In this document: positions 19,187-28,146 of the stretch, in pieces
Layout: every line of letters begins with the position of its first letter
How positions within the stretch are numbered: position 1 is the stretch's first letter
Assembly (NCBI GenBank): GCA_036703255.1
Contig: DATNPL010000230.1
Location: forward strand, 1 to 64,000
From: Drouetiella sp036703255
GTDB taxonomy: Bacteria > Cyanobacteriota > Cyanobacteriia > Elainellales > Elainellaceae
Direction: 5' to 3'
Length of the DNA stretch: 64,000 bases
The notes under the pieces: generated by a model
The model's input: the letters and a program-made list of their open reading frames with translations, nothing else
The model's database searches: none
What the model was told of the DNA's origin: nothing
Position numbers and translations under genes: made by a program

Positions 19187-19752
19187 AGCTTATGCTGTGA
19201 TCAAACAAAATAAAGGGTTTACTCTAAGCTCTAACTCCCCAGAGTTAAAGCGACTTGAGGGCATGCCTCTCCAATTCTTGCATTGTAGTGTAAGCCATTC
19301 AACGAGAGGGGCAGCACAAAGTCCATGGTTCTAAATAAACGCAACTCTCCACTTTAGTCTTCAGCTGTCCTGACTCTTTGCCTCTTGACCAACGCTGCGC
19401 TCAAGTTACCGTTTCAGAGTCTCAAATTCAATCTCTCGAAGACTAGCTCTCCTGTCGTGGTGGTCAGGTTCAACCACTCAATCAACGATTGATCCGCTGA
19501 TCCGCTGACAATTCAAGCTCTACTACCTACCTAAACCATATTGATTAAAGTATTTTCCCTACAGGGTAATCAACACCTCTGCAGGAGATTAAACTTTAAG
19601 GGGTTTAAAGCAATAAAGCTTGCCTGAGTGCTATGGAAATTCACTATGTGAGAATTAGGAGGAGCTTTACAGAATTCGTAAAATTTCTACTTATACTACT
19701 GGTCAATGTGGTATGAGCTAGGCGATCGCTAGACCCTTTCCACGAGCACCTT
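19187..19752. other. Non-coding interval between defence operon and CHAT genes
   Basis: Apart from the CHAT relic at 19,335-19,548 I see no gene here. The left part is AT-rich and probably holds divergent promoters. The 200 bp before the CHAT-AAA gene contain GGAGGAG-like purines (19,659-19,664) but no clear ribosome site close to its ATG. Confidence 0.5.
19335..19548 (+). pseudogene. Decayed duplicate of part of the TPR-CHAT gene
   Basis: This stretch aligns base for base, with small gaps, to 25,586-25,800 inside the TPR-CHAT gene. Shared blocks include CGCAACTCTCCACT, CCTGACTCTTTGCC and ACAATTCAAGCTCT. The reading frame is destroyed by indels and stops, and a short GATCCGCTGATCCGCTGA duplication is present. 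It is the relic of a second TPR-CHAT gene or of a partial duplication, in the same orientation as the live copy 6.2 kb downstream. Confidence 0.75.
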
Positions 19753-21432
19753 ATGAGCAAGGCTGCATTAGTCAAAAAAATTCTAATTCTAACGGCTAAT
19801 CCGAAAGACACGGGCAAGCTGCGTTTGGATGAAGAAGTGCGGGAAGTCCAGACAGGATTAGACCGAGCAAAGCGACGGGACCAGTTTGAAATTATTTCCC
19901 GCTGGGCGGTTCGAGCCGATGACCTGCGACGAGCATTGCTGGACTTTGAGCCTCAAATTGTCCATTTTTCAGGACATGGGACGGGTGAAGAAGGACTGGC
20001 ACTGGAAAATGAATCGGGCCAGGCGAAACTTGTTCCAACTGATGCACTCGCCAATCTATTCGGATTGTTTAACGGCAAGATCGAATGCGTATTGATGAAT
20101 GCTTGCTATTCAGAAGCTCAGGCTGAGGCGATTCACCAGCATGTGGATCATGTGGTTGGGATGAGTAAGGCTATTGGTGATCGGGCGGCAATTAAGTTTG
20201 CCGTCGGCTTTTATGATGCGCTGGGAGCAGGGCGATCGTTTGAAGATGCCTACCGATTTGGTTGTAGTGCGATCGACTTTGAAGACCTGAAGCAACGATT
20301 GATTCCAGTTTTGAAAACACGGAAAAAGATTATTAGTGAAGAAAACCTTCCTCTATATGCAGCAAAAGATGCTAACCAAGGTAGTGGAGGGCGGGCTTTG
20401 TCGATCGTTCTGGAACGACCAGAAGGGCAGGTCTCGCTGAGTTCTCAGTTTTATGTGGAGCGTCCACCGATTGAGCAAGACTGTTATGAGGCGATCTCCC
20501 AACCGGGAGCACTGATCCGTGTTAAAGCTGCGCGACAAATGGGTAAGACATCACTGATGACACGGACTTTAAACCATGGTGTAGCCCAAGGCTATCGAGC
20601 TGTCCCCATTTATTTTCAGGAAGCAGATGGGGAGGTGTTTAACAACCTGGAGCAGTTCTTACAGTGGTTTTGCGCCACGATTACTGAAGAACTGGGTTTA
20701 GTGGATGAGGTTACGGAATTTTGGGCCAGGGGTTCGCTGGGTAGTAAGCGCAAGTGCACCAACTATTTCCAGCAGCGACTGCTAGCGGAGGTAGACCATC
20801 CGCTGGTGTTGGGCTTAGACGAGGTGGATTTGATTTTCCAACATCTAAAGATTGCTCAGGACTTCTTTGCTCTGTTGCGAACTTGGCATGAACGCGGCAA
20901 GAATGAACCAATCTGGCAAAAGCTGCGGTTAGTTATCGTGCATTCCAAGGAAGTCTACATTCCGCTGGATATGCACCAATCGCCGTTTAATGTCGGCTTG
21001 CCCATTGGACTGCCGGAATTTAACCTGGCTCAGGTAAAGGACTTGGCAGAACGACATGGATTGACTATGGCAGACTCTGACATTCAGGACTTGATGCGAA
21101 TGGTAGGTGGGCATCCCTATCTTGTGCGAGTCGCGCTTTATGAACTCGCTCGCCAGCGGATCACCCTGCCTCGGCTGCTGCAAATCGCGCCTACGGAAGA
21201 AGGTCCGTATAACGACCATCTGCGCCGCCATCTGGAGAATCTTCGAAAGAAGCCGGATCTGATTCAGTCCATTCAACAGGTGATTCACAGTGCAGCCCCA
21301 GTCCAGATCAGGGCAGACGAGGCTTTTCAGTTAAGCAGTATGGGATTGGTGAAAATGCAAGGCAATGCAGTCATTCCCCTGTGTGAACTGTATCGACAGT
21401 ATTTTCGTGATCGCCTTAGGACTCGATTATGA
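19753..21432 (+). CDS. CHAT protease domain fused to AAA-like ATPase, Cys intact
   Basis: A 559-residue protein. Residues 8-200 are a caspase-like CHAT domain with its His in HFSGHG and its Cys in MNACYS, so the dyad is intact. Residues 230-559 are an AAA-like (AAA_35 type) NTPase with P-loop ARQMGKTS and Walker B LGLDEVDL. Such proteins in cyanobacteria are thought to act as signalling or cell-death proteases; the substrate is unknown. It overlaps the next gene by four bases (ATGA), so the two are translationally coupled. The N-terminal placement of CHAT is opposite to its partner, where CHAT is C-terminal. Location next to a defence operon suggests an abortive-infection role, which is inference. 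Confidence 0.85.
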   Translation: MSKAALVKKILILTANPKDTGKLRLDEEVREVQTGLDRAKRRDQFEIISRWAVRADDLRRALLDFEPQIVHFSGHGTGEEGLALENESGQAKLVPTDALANLFGLFNGKIECVLMNACYSEAQAEAIHQHVDHVVGMSKAIGDRAAIKFAVGFYDALGAGRSFEDAYRFGCSAIDFEDLKQRLIPVLKTRKKIISEENLPLYAAKDANQGSGGRALSIVLERPEGQVSLSSQFYVERPPIEQDCYEAISQPGALIRVKAARQMGKTSLMTRTLNHGVAQGYRAVPIYFQEADGEVFNNLEQFLQWFCATITEELGLVDEVTEFWARGSLGSKRKCTNYFQQRLLAEVDHPLVLGLDEVDLIFQHLKIAQDFFALLRTWHERGKNEPIWQKLRLVIVHSKEVYIPLDMHQSPFNVGLPIGLPEFNLAQVKDLAERHGLTMADSDIQDLMRMVGGHPYLVRVALYELARQRITLPRLLQIAPTEEGPYNDHLRRHLENLRKKPDLIQSIQQVIHSAAPVQIRADEAFQLSSMGLVKMQGNAVIPLCELYRQYFRDRLRTRL

Positions 21433-24400
21433 CGCGGCAATACTACATCGGAGGCAGCTTACCGCTCGATCATGCAACCTATATCCATCGTCAAGCCGAC
21501 CAGGATCTGTATGCAGGGCTCAAAGCGGGTGAGTTTTGCTATGTGCTGAACTCGAGACAAATGGGCAAGTCAAGCCTTCGAGTTCGAACGATGATCCGCT
21601 TACAAGCAGAAGGAGTTGCCTGCGTAGCAATTCAGATGACGGATTTGATCGAGGAAGACATGACGGCTGAGCAGTGGTATGCCGGGGTGATCAACAGCAT
21701 CGTTATGGACTTGGGGTTGAACAGCAATGATTTTGATGATGCCGATTGGTGGGAAAGCCACAACCGTCTCTCATCGGTTAATCGGTTCAGCAAGTTTATT
21801 GAAGAGGTCTTGCTGGAGCGATTAACACAACCCATCATCATTTTTATTGATGAGATTGACCGCATTCGCAGCTTGCCCTTTAGCCTCAACGGTTTTTTTG
21901 CGGTAATTCGCGAGTGTTACAACAAGCGTGTGGATTGTCCAGCTTATCAGCGTCTCACCTTTGCCCTGATTGGGGTTGCCACTCCCTCAGACCTAATCCA
22001 AGACAAGCGCAGCACTCCGTTTAATATTGGTCGGGCGATTGAGTTAACAGGGTTTCAGTTGAACGAAGCACAACCATTAGAGGCAGGTCTGGCTGCAACC
22101 GCTGACCAACCACAAGCCGTGTTAAGAGAGATTTTGACGTGGTCAGGCGGACAACCCTTTTTGACACAGAAGTTGTGTCGCCTGGTGCAGGCAGCAGTTG
22201 AAAGTGGCGGGCTGCTGAGCCGTATTCCCTCTGGGCAGGAAGCAGACTGGATAGAGAACCTCGTCACAAATCGGATTATCACTAATTGGGAATCTCATGA
22301 TGAACCCGAACATTTGCGAACGATTCGGGATCGTATTTTGCGGAATGAGCAGCAGGCTGGGCGACTGCTAGGACTATATCAGCAGATTTTACAGTCAAAT
22401 GGAATTACCGCCGATGATAACGACGACCAGATGGAGCTCCGGCTGTCAGGGCTAGTGGTTAAACAGCAGGGAAATCTCCAGGTTTATAACCAGGTTTATC
22501 GCTCGGTGTTTAATGAAATATGGGTTGAGAATGCCTTTTCCACAATTCGCCCCTACGCCAATCGTATCCAAGCTTGGCTAGAGAGCAATCAGGAGGCTGA
22601 TGAGTATTTGTTGCAGGGAGCACAGCTTGAAACAGCTTTGGAGTGGTCAGAGTCTCGGAGTTTGAGCAAGCAAGATTATCGATACTTGGTAGAGAGCCAG
22701 AAGCTGGGGCGTCGTCGGGAACTCACCCAGTTGAGGACTGAGCTCAATCAAACGAATCAACAACTGATTGAGCGTAACCAGGCTCTCGCGCATATTAATC
22801 AAGAACTTCATACTGCCCAACGGCAGTTAAACCGAGTGCAACGGTTTACTCAGTGGATTACTGGGTTAGGGCTCGGATTGGTGGGTTTATTGGCAATAGG
22901 GATAGGATGGGCTACTCGTGAAGCTTCAGTTCAACGAGATGCTGCAAATAGAGCTATTGCCAAAGTAGAGCAAGCTCAAGGAGAGCTTAAAGAGACTGAA
23001 CTTGAAAAGGATGCGTTAGAAGCTGGGCAACAAGCACTGCAAAAACAAAACCAGAGGTTGATTGATAAGAGCTCTATCTTGGAAAGAAACAACACCAACC
23101 TGGAACATCAAAACCAGCAAATTGTGCAGGAAGTAGCCCAAGCAGAAAAAGCTCAACAAACAGCACAGCAACAAGCTAGTGCTGCCCAACAACTACTTAA
23201 TCAAACTCGTAGTCAGATAAATCATGTCCAGCAAGAGTTGATTGCTGCACAGATTAAGCAGGGAGAGGCTGAGGAATTGGCTAGGGTAGCTCAGGAAGAA
23301 GCTGAAAGAGGGCAAGCTAGAGTAGAGAGATTACGCCGAAATCTAGACGACTTATTTCCAATAAGCGCAGCAGTAGCTACCTTTGCGCAGGGGAACGTTG
23401 ACGAAGCTTTTATGCAACTTTCCCAAACTCTAGAAGCGAATCCTGATAACTCTTTTGCTTTAATTGCGCGAGGAGTTATTTATTTACAAGATGGCGATTC
23501 AGAGCTTGCTCTACAAGATTTTGACCGTGCGATCAACTTACAGCCTGAAAGTGCTACCGCTCATTTTGAACGCGGCAATGCATTAATGGCTCTTGAGCCA
23601 CCTCAGGTGGAGTCTGCGATTGACTCCTACGACCAAGCGATTGCACTTAAAGATGATTATTATCAAGCTTGGACTAATCTTGGCAATGCTCAGCTCAGTC
23701 AAGGAAATCTAATTGATGCGGTAAATTCCTACAATATGTCTTTGCAACTTGGTAGTGACCAAGCAGTAAACAATTTAAGAGCAACTCTTGATCGTTTGCT
23801 TGAAAGTAGTTCTAGTGATTCTTCTCAATCTATTACCTTGGTGAGTGCTAGCACTCTCGGTACTGAACAGCAGGAAAGTTTGAGGACTGTTGTTATAAAT
23901 TCTTCAGCCCCCTCTGAAGTTGCTCTAGACAGCAGAGAGGCTGAAACGGTTATCGCTGCTGGTCGGCTCTTGCTACAACAGGATCCTCAAGATGCTGGTG
24001 CTCTGTATTACTTAGGATTCTCGCTGCTTATTCAAAATGAGCACTCAGATGCTCTTAAGTACTTAGATGATGCATTGAGATTTCAACCAGATTTTCTGGA
24101 AGCTTACATTACTCGCGCCAATGTTTATTACAACCTTGGCAATTTTGAGGCAGCAAGGATCGATTATCAAAGAGCCTTGCAGATTCAACTTCAATCCCTT
24201 GATGAAAATGATCCTGCTGTGGCGACTAGCCTCAACAATCTGGCAAGTCTCTACCAGACTCAGGGCAATTATGCCCAGGCAGAACCCCTTTTGCAGCGAG
24301 CACTCGCTATCCAGGAACAAGCACTGGGCGAAAACCACCCGGATGTTGCGCAAAGCCTCAACAACCTTGGACTGTTATACCAGGCTCAGGGCAACTATGC

Positions 24401-26957
24401 CCAGGCAGAACCCCTTTTGCAGCGATCGCTCGCTATCGGGAACCAAGGGCTGGGCGAAAACCACCCATTTGTGGCGACTAGCCTCAACAATCTGGCAAGT
24501 CTCTACCAGACTCAGGGCAACTATGCTCAGGCAGAACCCCTTTTGCAGCGATCGATCGCTATTCGGGAACAAACGCTGGGAGCCAATCACCCGGATGTAG
24601 CGCAAAGCCTCAACAACCTGGCAGTGCTCTATCGAGAACAGGGCAACTATACCCAGGCAGAACCCCTTTTGCAGCGATCGATCGCTATCTATGAACAAGC
24701 ATTGGGAGCCAATCACCCGTATGTGGCTCAAAGTCTCAATAACCTGGCAGTGCTCTATCGAGAACAGGGCAACTATACCCAGGCAGAACCTCTCTTGCAG
24801 CGATCGCTCGTCATTCAGGAACAATCGCTGGGAGCCAATCACCCGTATGTGGCTCAAAGTCTCAACAATCTCGCAGTACTTTATCGAGAACAGGGTAACT
24901 ATGCCCAGGCAGAACCTCTCTTGCAGCGATCGCTCGTCATTCAGGAACAAGTGCTGGGAACCAATCACCCAGATGTGGCTCAAAGCCTCAATAATCTTGG
25001 ACTTTTATACCAGGCTCAGGGCAACTATACCCAGGCAGAGCCCCTTTACCAACGAGCGCTCGCTATTCAGGAACAAGCGTTGGGAGCCAATCATCCAGAT
25101 GTGGCTCAAAGCCTTAACAACCGGGCAAGTCTTTATCAAGATCAGGGCAACTATGTCCAGGCAGAACCCCTTTACCAACGAGCGCTCGCTATTCAGGAAC
25201 AAGTGCTGGGAACCAATCACCCAGATGTGGCTCAAAGCCTCAACAATTTGGCGGTTATCTCGTGGGCAAGAGATAACCTCGCCTCTACCCTCAGCTTTTT
25301 GCAGCGAAGCTTAGCCCTTGAAGAAGTAAACTTAAATCTTAATCTCATCAATGGCTCTGAGTCCTATAAACAAAACTTCCTTGCCAAATTTGCAAGCACT
25401 ACTGACACTGTCATTTCGCTACACCTCCAGTCCCTGCCTAATGATCCCACTGCCGCTCAGCTAGCACTGACAACTGTTCTCCAGCGCAAAGGACGGTTGC
25501 TAGATCTTTTCACTAACAGCCAGCAGATTCTCCGAGAACAACTTAACCCCGACAGTCAAGCTTTGCTAGATGCCCTGAATGCCAAACGAACGCAACTCTC
25601 CACTCTAGTCTTCAACCGTCCTGACTCTTTGCCGCTTGATCAATACCGCACTCAAGCTGCTGCTCTAGAGTCTGCAATTCAATCCCTCGAGAACCAACTC
25701 TCCCGTCGCAGTAGTCAGTTTCAACCCCTCAATCAAGCTATTGATCTGCAAACAATTCAAGCTCTGCTACCCCCTCAAGCCACCTTGGTTGAATTGGTAC
25801 GCTATCGTGTCTTTGACCCTAAAGTAACGAGTAATAACCGTTTTGGAGAAGCTCGCTATGCCGCTTACCTCCTGCAAGCTGATGGCAGAATTGATGGGAT
25901 TGATTTAGGGTCTGTCGCGGAGATTGATCTTTTAATCCAAGACCTGCAGCAAGTACTTCGCAATCCTGGTTTCACGGTGGAGGAAGTCAAAGAAGCGGCA
26001 CAAGCACTCGATGCTCGTACTATGGCACCGATTCGAGCAAGATTAGGGAACACCAACCATCTGCTGATTTCTTCCGATGGTGCATTCAATTTAGTTCCCT
26101 TTGAAGCATTGGTGGATGAAACAGGACGCTACCTCGTGGAAAGCTATACCCTCACATACCTTACATCCGGTCGAGACTTGCTCCGGCTACAGGCACAAGC
26201 CACCATCGCACCCCAAACAAATCCCATCCTCCTCGCTAACCCCATCTTTGAACGCCCTGGCAATTCAGGTGTAGTTCAAGTTCCTACCCGCTCTACTAAC
26301 CTATGGGAAGCCCTTTGGCCGCCATTGTTAGGAACTGCTGAAGAGGCAGATGCTATTGCTGCCCAATTTTCTCAGACACTACGTTTGCCCCTTTCCCAAA
26401 TACTGAATTTGCAAGGACAAGCTGCTACAGAAGCAGCACTAAAGCAAGTAAATCGTCCTCGCATCTTGCACATTGCCACACATGGCTTTTTTGAATCTAG
26501 TAACGTGCAAGATGTTGTATTGACTAACAATCCTCTACTGCGTTCCGGACTGGTGTTGTCAGGCGTGAACGTTGGACAAAGTGGAACAGGTGAAGATGGC
26601 ATCGTTAGTGCTCTTGAAGTCAGCAGTTTGAATCTGTTAGGCACTCAACTGGTAGTTCTAACAGCTTACGAAACCGGATTGGGAGATCTATCGCGGGGAG
26701 AGGGAGTGTATGGATTACGACGGGCATTAGTGGTGGCAGGCTCACAGAGCCAACTGATCAGCCTGTGGCGCGTACAAGATGACCCCACACAAGATTTGAT
26801 GGTGGACTATTACCAAAACCTACTATCGGGTATGGGACGCAGTGAAGCCTTGCGGCAGGTGCAATTAGCCATGTTGAGCAATGGCGCAACCGCCCATCCC
26901 TACTATTGGGCTGCCTTCATTAACTCCGGCGATTGGCGACCTCTGAATCGAAATTAG
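21429..26957 (+). CDS. AAA-like ATPase, membrane segment, TPR array and C-terminal pseudo-CHAT
   Basis: An 1842-residue protein. In order: AAA-like domain (1-350, P-loop SRQMGKSS, Walker B IIIFIDEID), coiled coil, one transmembrane helix near residues 474-492, a long coiled coil (500-640), 34-residue TPRs, then nine 42-residue kinesin-light-chain-like TPRs (922-1299) and a C-terminal CHAT domain. The CHAT His is present (HIATHGFF), but the usual SACETGLG motif reads TAYETGLG, with Tyr (TAC) for the catalytic Cys. It is therefore probably not a protease and may act as a membrane-anchored sensor or scaffold for the upstream CHAT-AAA protein, whose gene it overlaps by four bases. The TPR array is the likely ligand-binding surface. 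Confidence 0.88.
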   Translation: MTRQYYIGGSLPLDHATYIHRQADQDLYAGLKAGEFCYVLNSRQMGKSSLRVRTMIRLQAEGVACVAIQMTDLIEEDMTAEQWYAGVINSIVMDLGLNSNDFDDADWWESHNRLSSVNRFSKFIEEVLLERLTQPIIIFIDEIDRIRSLPFSLNGFFAVIRECYNKRVDCPAYQRLTFALIGVATPSDLIQDKRSTPFNIGRAIELTGFQLNEAQPLEAGLAATADQPQAVLREILTWSGGQPFLTQKLCRLVQAAVESGGLLSRIPSGQEADWIENLVTNRIITNWESHDEPEHLRTIRDRILRNEQQAGRLLGLYQQILQSNGITADDNDDQMELRLSGLVVKQQGNLQVYNQVYRSVFNEIWVENAFSTIRPYANRIQAWLESNQEADEYLLQGAQLETALEWSESRSLSKQDYRYLVESQKLGRRRELTQLRTELNQTNQQLIERNQALAHINQELHTAQRQLNRVQRFTQWITGLGLGLVGLLAIGIGWATREASVQRDAANRAIAKVEQAQGELKETELEKDALEAGQQALQKQNQRLIDKSSILERNNTNLEHQNQQIVQEVAQAEKAQQTAQQQASAAQQLLNQTRSQINHVQQELIAAQIKQGEAEELARVAQEEAERGQARVERLRRNLDDLFPISAAVATFAQGNVDEAFMQLSQTLEANPDNSFALIARGVIYLQDGDSELALQDFDRAINLQPESATAHFERGNALMALEPPQVESAIDSYDQAIALKDDYYQAWTNLGNAQLSQGNLIDAVNSYNMSLQLGSDQAVNNLRATLDRLLESSSSDSSQSITLVSASTLGTEQQESLRTVVINSSAPSEVALDSREAETVIAAGRLLLQQDPQDAGALYYLGFSLLIQNEHSDALKYLDDALRFQPDFLEAYITRANVYYNLGNFEAARIDYQRALQIQLQSLDENDPAVATSLNNLASLYQTQGNYAQAEPLLQRALAIQEQALGENHPDVAQSLNNLGLLYQAQGNYAQAEPLLQRSLAIGNQGLGENHPFVATSLNNLASLYQTQGNYAQAEPLLQRSIAIREQTLGANHPDVAQSLNNLAVLYREQGNYTQAEPLLQRSIAIYEQALGANHPYVAQSLNNLAVLYREQGNYTQAEPLLQRSLVIQEQSLGANHPYVAQSLNNLAVLYREQGNYAQAEPLLQRSLVIQEQVLGTNHPDVAQSLNNLGLLYQAQGNYTQAEPLYQRALAIQEQALGANHPDVAQSLNNRASLYQDQGNYVQAEPLYQRALAIQEQVLGTNHPDVAQSLNNLAVISWARDNLASTLSFLQRSLALEEVNLNLNLINGSESYKQNFLAKFASTTDTVISLHLQSLPNDPTAAQLALTTVLQRKGRLLDLFTNSQQILREQLNPDSQALLDALNAKRTQLSTLVFNRPDSLPLDQYRTQAAALESAIQSLENQLSRRSSQFQPLNQAIDLQTIQALLPPQATLVELVRYRVFDPKVTSNNRFGEARYAAYLLQADGRIDGIDLGSVAEIDLLIQDLQQVLRNPGFTVEEVKEAAQALDARTMAPIRARLGNTNHLLISSDGAFNLVPFEALVDETGRYLVESYTLTYLTSGRDLLRLQAQATIAPQTNPILLANPIFERPGNSGVVQVPTRSTNLWEALWPPLLGTAEEADAIAAQFSQTLRLPLSQILNLQGQAATEAALKQVNRPRILHIATHGFFESSNVQDVVLTNNPLLRSGLVLSGVNVGQSGTGEDGIVSALEVSSLNLLGTQLVVLTAYETGLGDLSRGEGVYGLRRALVVAGSQSQLISLWRVQDDPTQDLMVDYYQNLLSGMGRSEALRQVQLAMLSNGATAHPYYWAAFINSGDWRPLNRN
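24192..25325 (+). repeat. Nine 126-bp tandem repeats encoding 42-residue TPRs
   Basis: Nine consecutive in-frame units of 126 bp encode TPR_12-type repeats with consensus LNNLxxLYxxQGNYxQAEPL. Several units are nearly identical at DNA level, and many contain the HIP1 core GCGATCGCT at the LLQRSLAI codons. Near-identity suggests recent expansion or gene conversion, so copy number may vary between strains and short-read assembly may collapse it. Confidence 0.9.
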
Positions 26958-27038
26958 AAGCTAGCACTTGCTATGCTGCCATTCAGAGAGTGTTTATAAA
27001 GAAAACATTAAACTGTAGCTTTCTGTCTTGTCCTGCGG

Positions 27039-27440
27039 TTAATTGCAAAGGCGACGAAGCATCAAACGAATTATCACCACGTAAATCATCCCTTCGTGAT
27101 TCTCTGGCAACTTCTCATAGTCTCGACAGAGGACTCTGGCATTATCGAGCCAAGCAAAAGTCCGCTCTACCACCCACCGAAACGCTTTAGGAACAAACCC
27201 TTTTCCCTGCCGTTGGACAGCTTCCAAAACGCACCCATAAGCCTCTTTCACCTGCTCTGCCAGGGTTTCACTTTGATAGCTCTGGTCGCCTAGCACCTTC
27301 TCTAGCCTCTCATAGGCTTCTAAGGCTGGCACTAAGGCAGCAGGAGCGGCTTTGACATCAGCTTGATTGGCAGCACCGACAAAACATCCCAGCACCCACC
27401 CCATGACATCAACCACCAGATGACGCTTGCGTCCTTTCAC
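27039..27440 (-). CDS. IS5-family transposase, catalytic part (orfB)
   Basis: The 133-residue frame (from KGRKRHLVVDVMGW to RTFAWLDNARVLCRDYE) is the C-terminal DDE half of an IS5/IS427-group transposase. It includes the GDQSYQS region and the terminal ERTFAW-x5-R-x4-YE signature. It overlaps the upstream orfA by four bases in the -1 frame and is expected to be made as an orfA-orfB fusion by ribosomal frameshifting. The C-terminus looks complete (LRRLCN). It lies just after the TPR-CHAT gene. Confidence 0.88.
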   Translation of the reverse strand: MKGRKRHLVVDVMGWVLGCFVGAANQADVKAAPAALVPALEAYERLEKVLGDQSYQSETLAEQVKEAYGCVLEAVQRQGKGFVPKAFRWVVERTFAWLDNARVLCRDYEKLPENHEGMIYVVIIRLMLRRLCN

Positions 27441-27787
27441 TGTTTTGTTGCCGTCAACGCCAATTTCCTCCCCCCTTTTTGAGCCTGTTTGACTGATTGG
27501 CTATCAATCAATCCCAGACTCGGTTGCTTATGGCGTCCCGCTTGTTGTCGCACCTCTTGAAGCAAGGCTCCATTGATCGCTTGCCAACTCCCTTGGTTGA
27601 CCCATTTGCGATAATAGCCATACACCGTCTCCCAGGCGGGAAAATCAGCTGGCATTGCTCGCCACTTGATGCCATTGTCAGCTCGGTAAAAGATAGCATT
27701 GACTACATCGCGCAAATTCACGCTGCGCTTATTGCCTAATGGTAAAGCAGTCTGGAGCCAACTTACAAATGGAATCCGAATGAGCAT
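27437..27787 (-). CDS. IS5-family transposase, N-terminal part (orfA)
   Basis: The 116-residue frame (VNLRDVVNAIFYRADNGIKW...) is the N-terminal half of the transposase, including the DDE-domain lead residues LGLIDSQSVK. Near its end the message has five A followed by six G (reading QKGG). A -1 slip there places the ribosome in the EIGVDGNKTVKGRKRH frame of orfB, the usual programmed frameshift of this IS group. Both frames look undamaged, so the element may be active. I could not define matching terminal inverted repeats on the two sides. Confidence 0.88.
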   Translation of the reverse strand: MLIRIPFVSWLQTALPLGNKRSVNLRDVVNAIFYRADNGIKWRAMPADFPAWETVYGYYRKWVNQGSWQAINGALLQEVRQQAGRHKQPSLGLIDSQSVKQAQKGGRKLALTATKQ

Positions 27788-27832
27788 TGTGGTGGACGTT
27801 TGCGGGTGGACAAATTAACCACACCTTGAAGT

Positions 27833-28123
27833 ATGGGCTGCATATTTCATCATGACTGGAAGATTGCGGTAAATAACTCCAAACTCAAGATCAAAGGCGA
27901 TAGCCTCGGTTTCTCAACCCTCAGCGGCGCGATCGATCGTATGTGCCACGAAGCATTCTGGCAAAACAAAGAAACACAGCATTTCATACTGTCACAGTTG
28001 CCAGAATATCGGCTTAGTAAGTTTCAGCAAGCATTACCGGAGATATATTCTCTAGAAATGGTTAGTAACTACCTTTTAGATACCTCGAAAACATCGCAAT
28101 TTTTACAGGCATTTGACCATTAA
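27833..28123 (+). CDS. Hypothetical 96-residue protein between IS and CRISPR array
   Basis: A 96-codon frame (MGCIFHHDWKIAVNNSKL..., LSQLPEYRLSKFQQALPEIY) begins 45 bp after the IS5-family transposase and ends 24 bp before the terminal CRISPR repeat. I recognise no family. There is no convincing ribosome site, and a stop codon lies directly upstream in frame. It could be a small cargo gene or the tail of a gene cut by the IS. The composition looks protein-coding, but evidence is modest. Confidence 0.4.
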   Translation: MGCIFHHDWKIAVNNSKLKIKGDSLGFSTLSGAIDRMCHEAFWQNKETQHFILSQLPEYRLSKFQQALPEIYSLEMVSNYLLDTSKTSQFLQAFDH

Positions 28124-28146
28124 GAAACCACTTTAGCTTTCCTCAA

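Noticed and set aside
24375..24983. 202-codon minus-strand and 207-codon plus-strand frames within the TPR array
   Set aside because: Their internal repetition only reflects the 126-bp tandem repeats of the real TPR frame.
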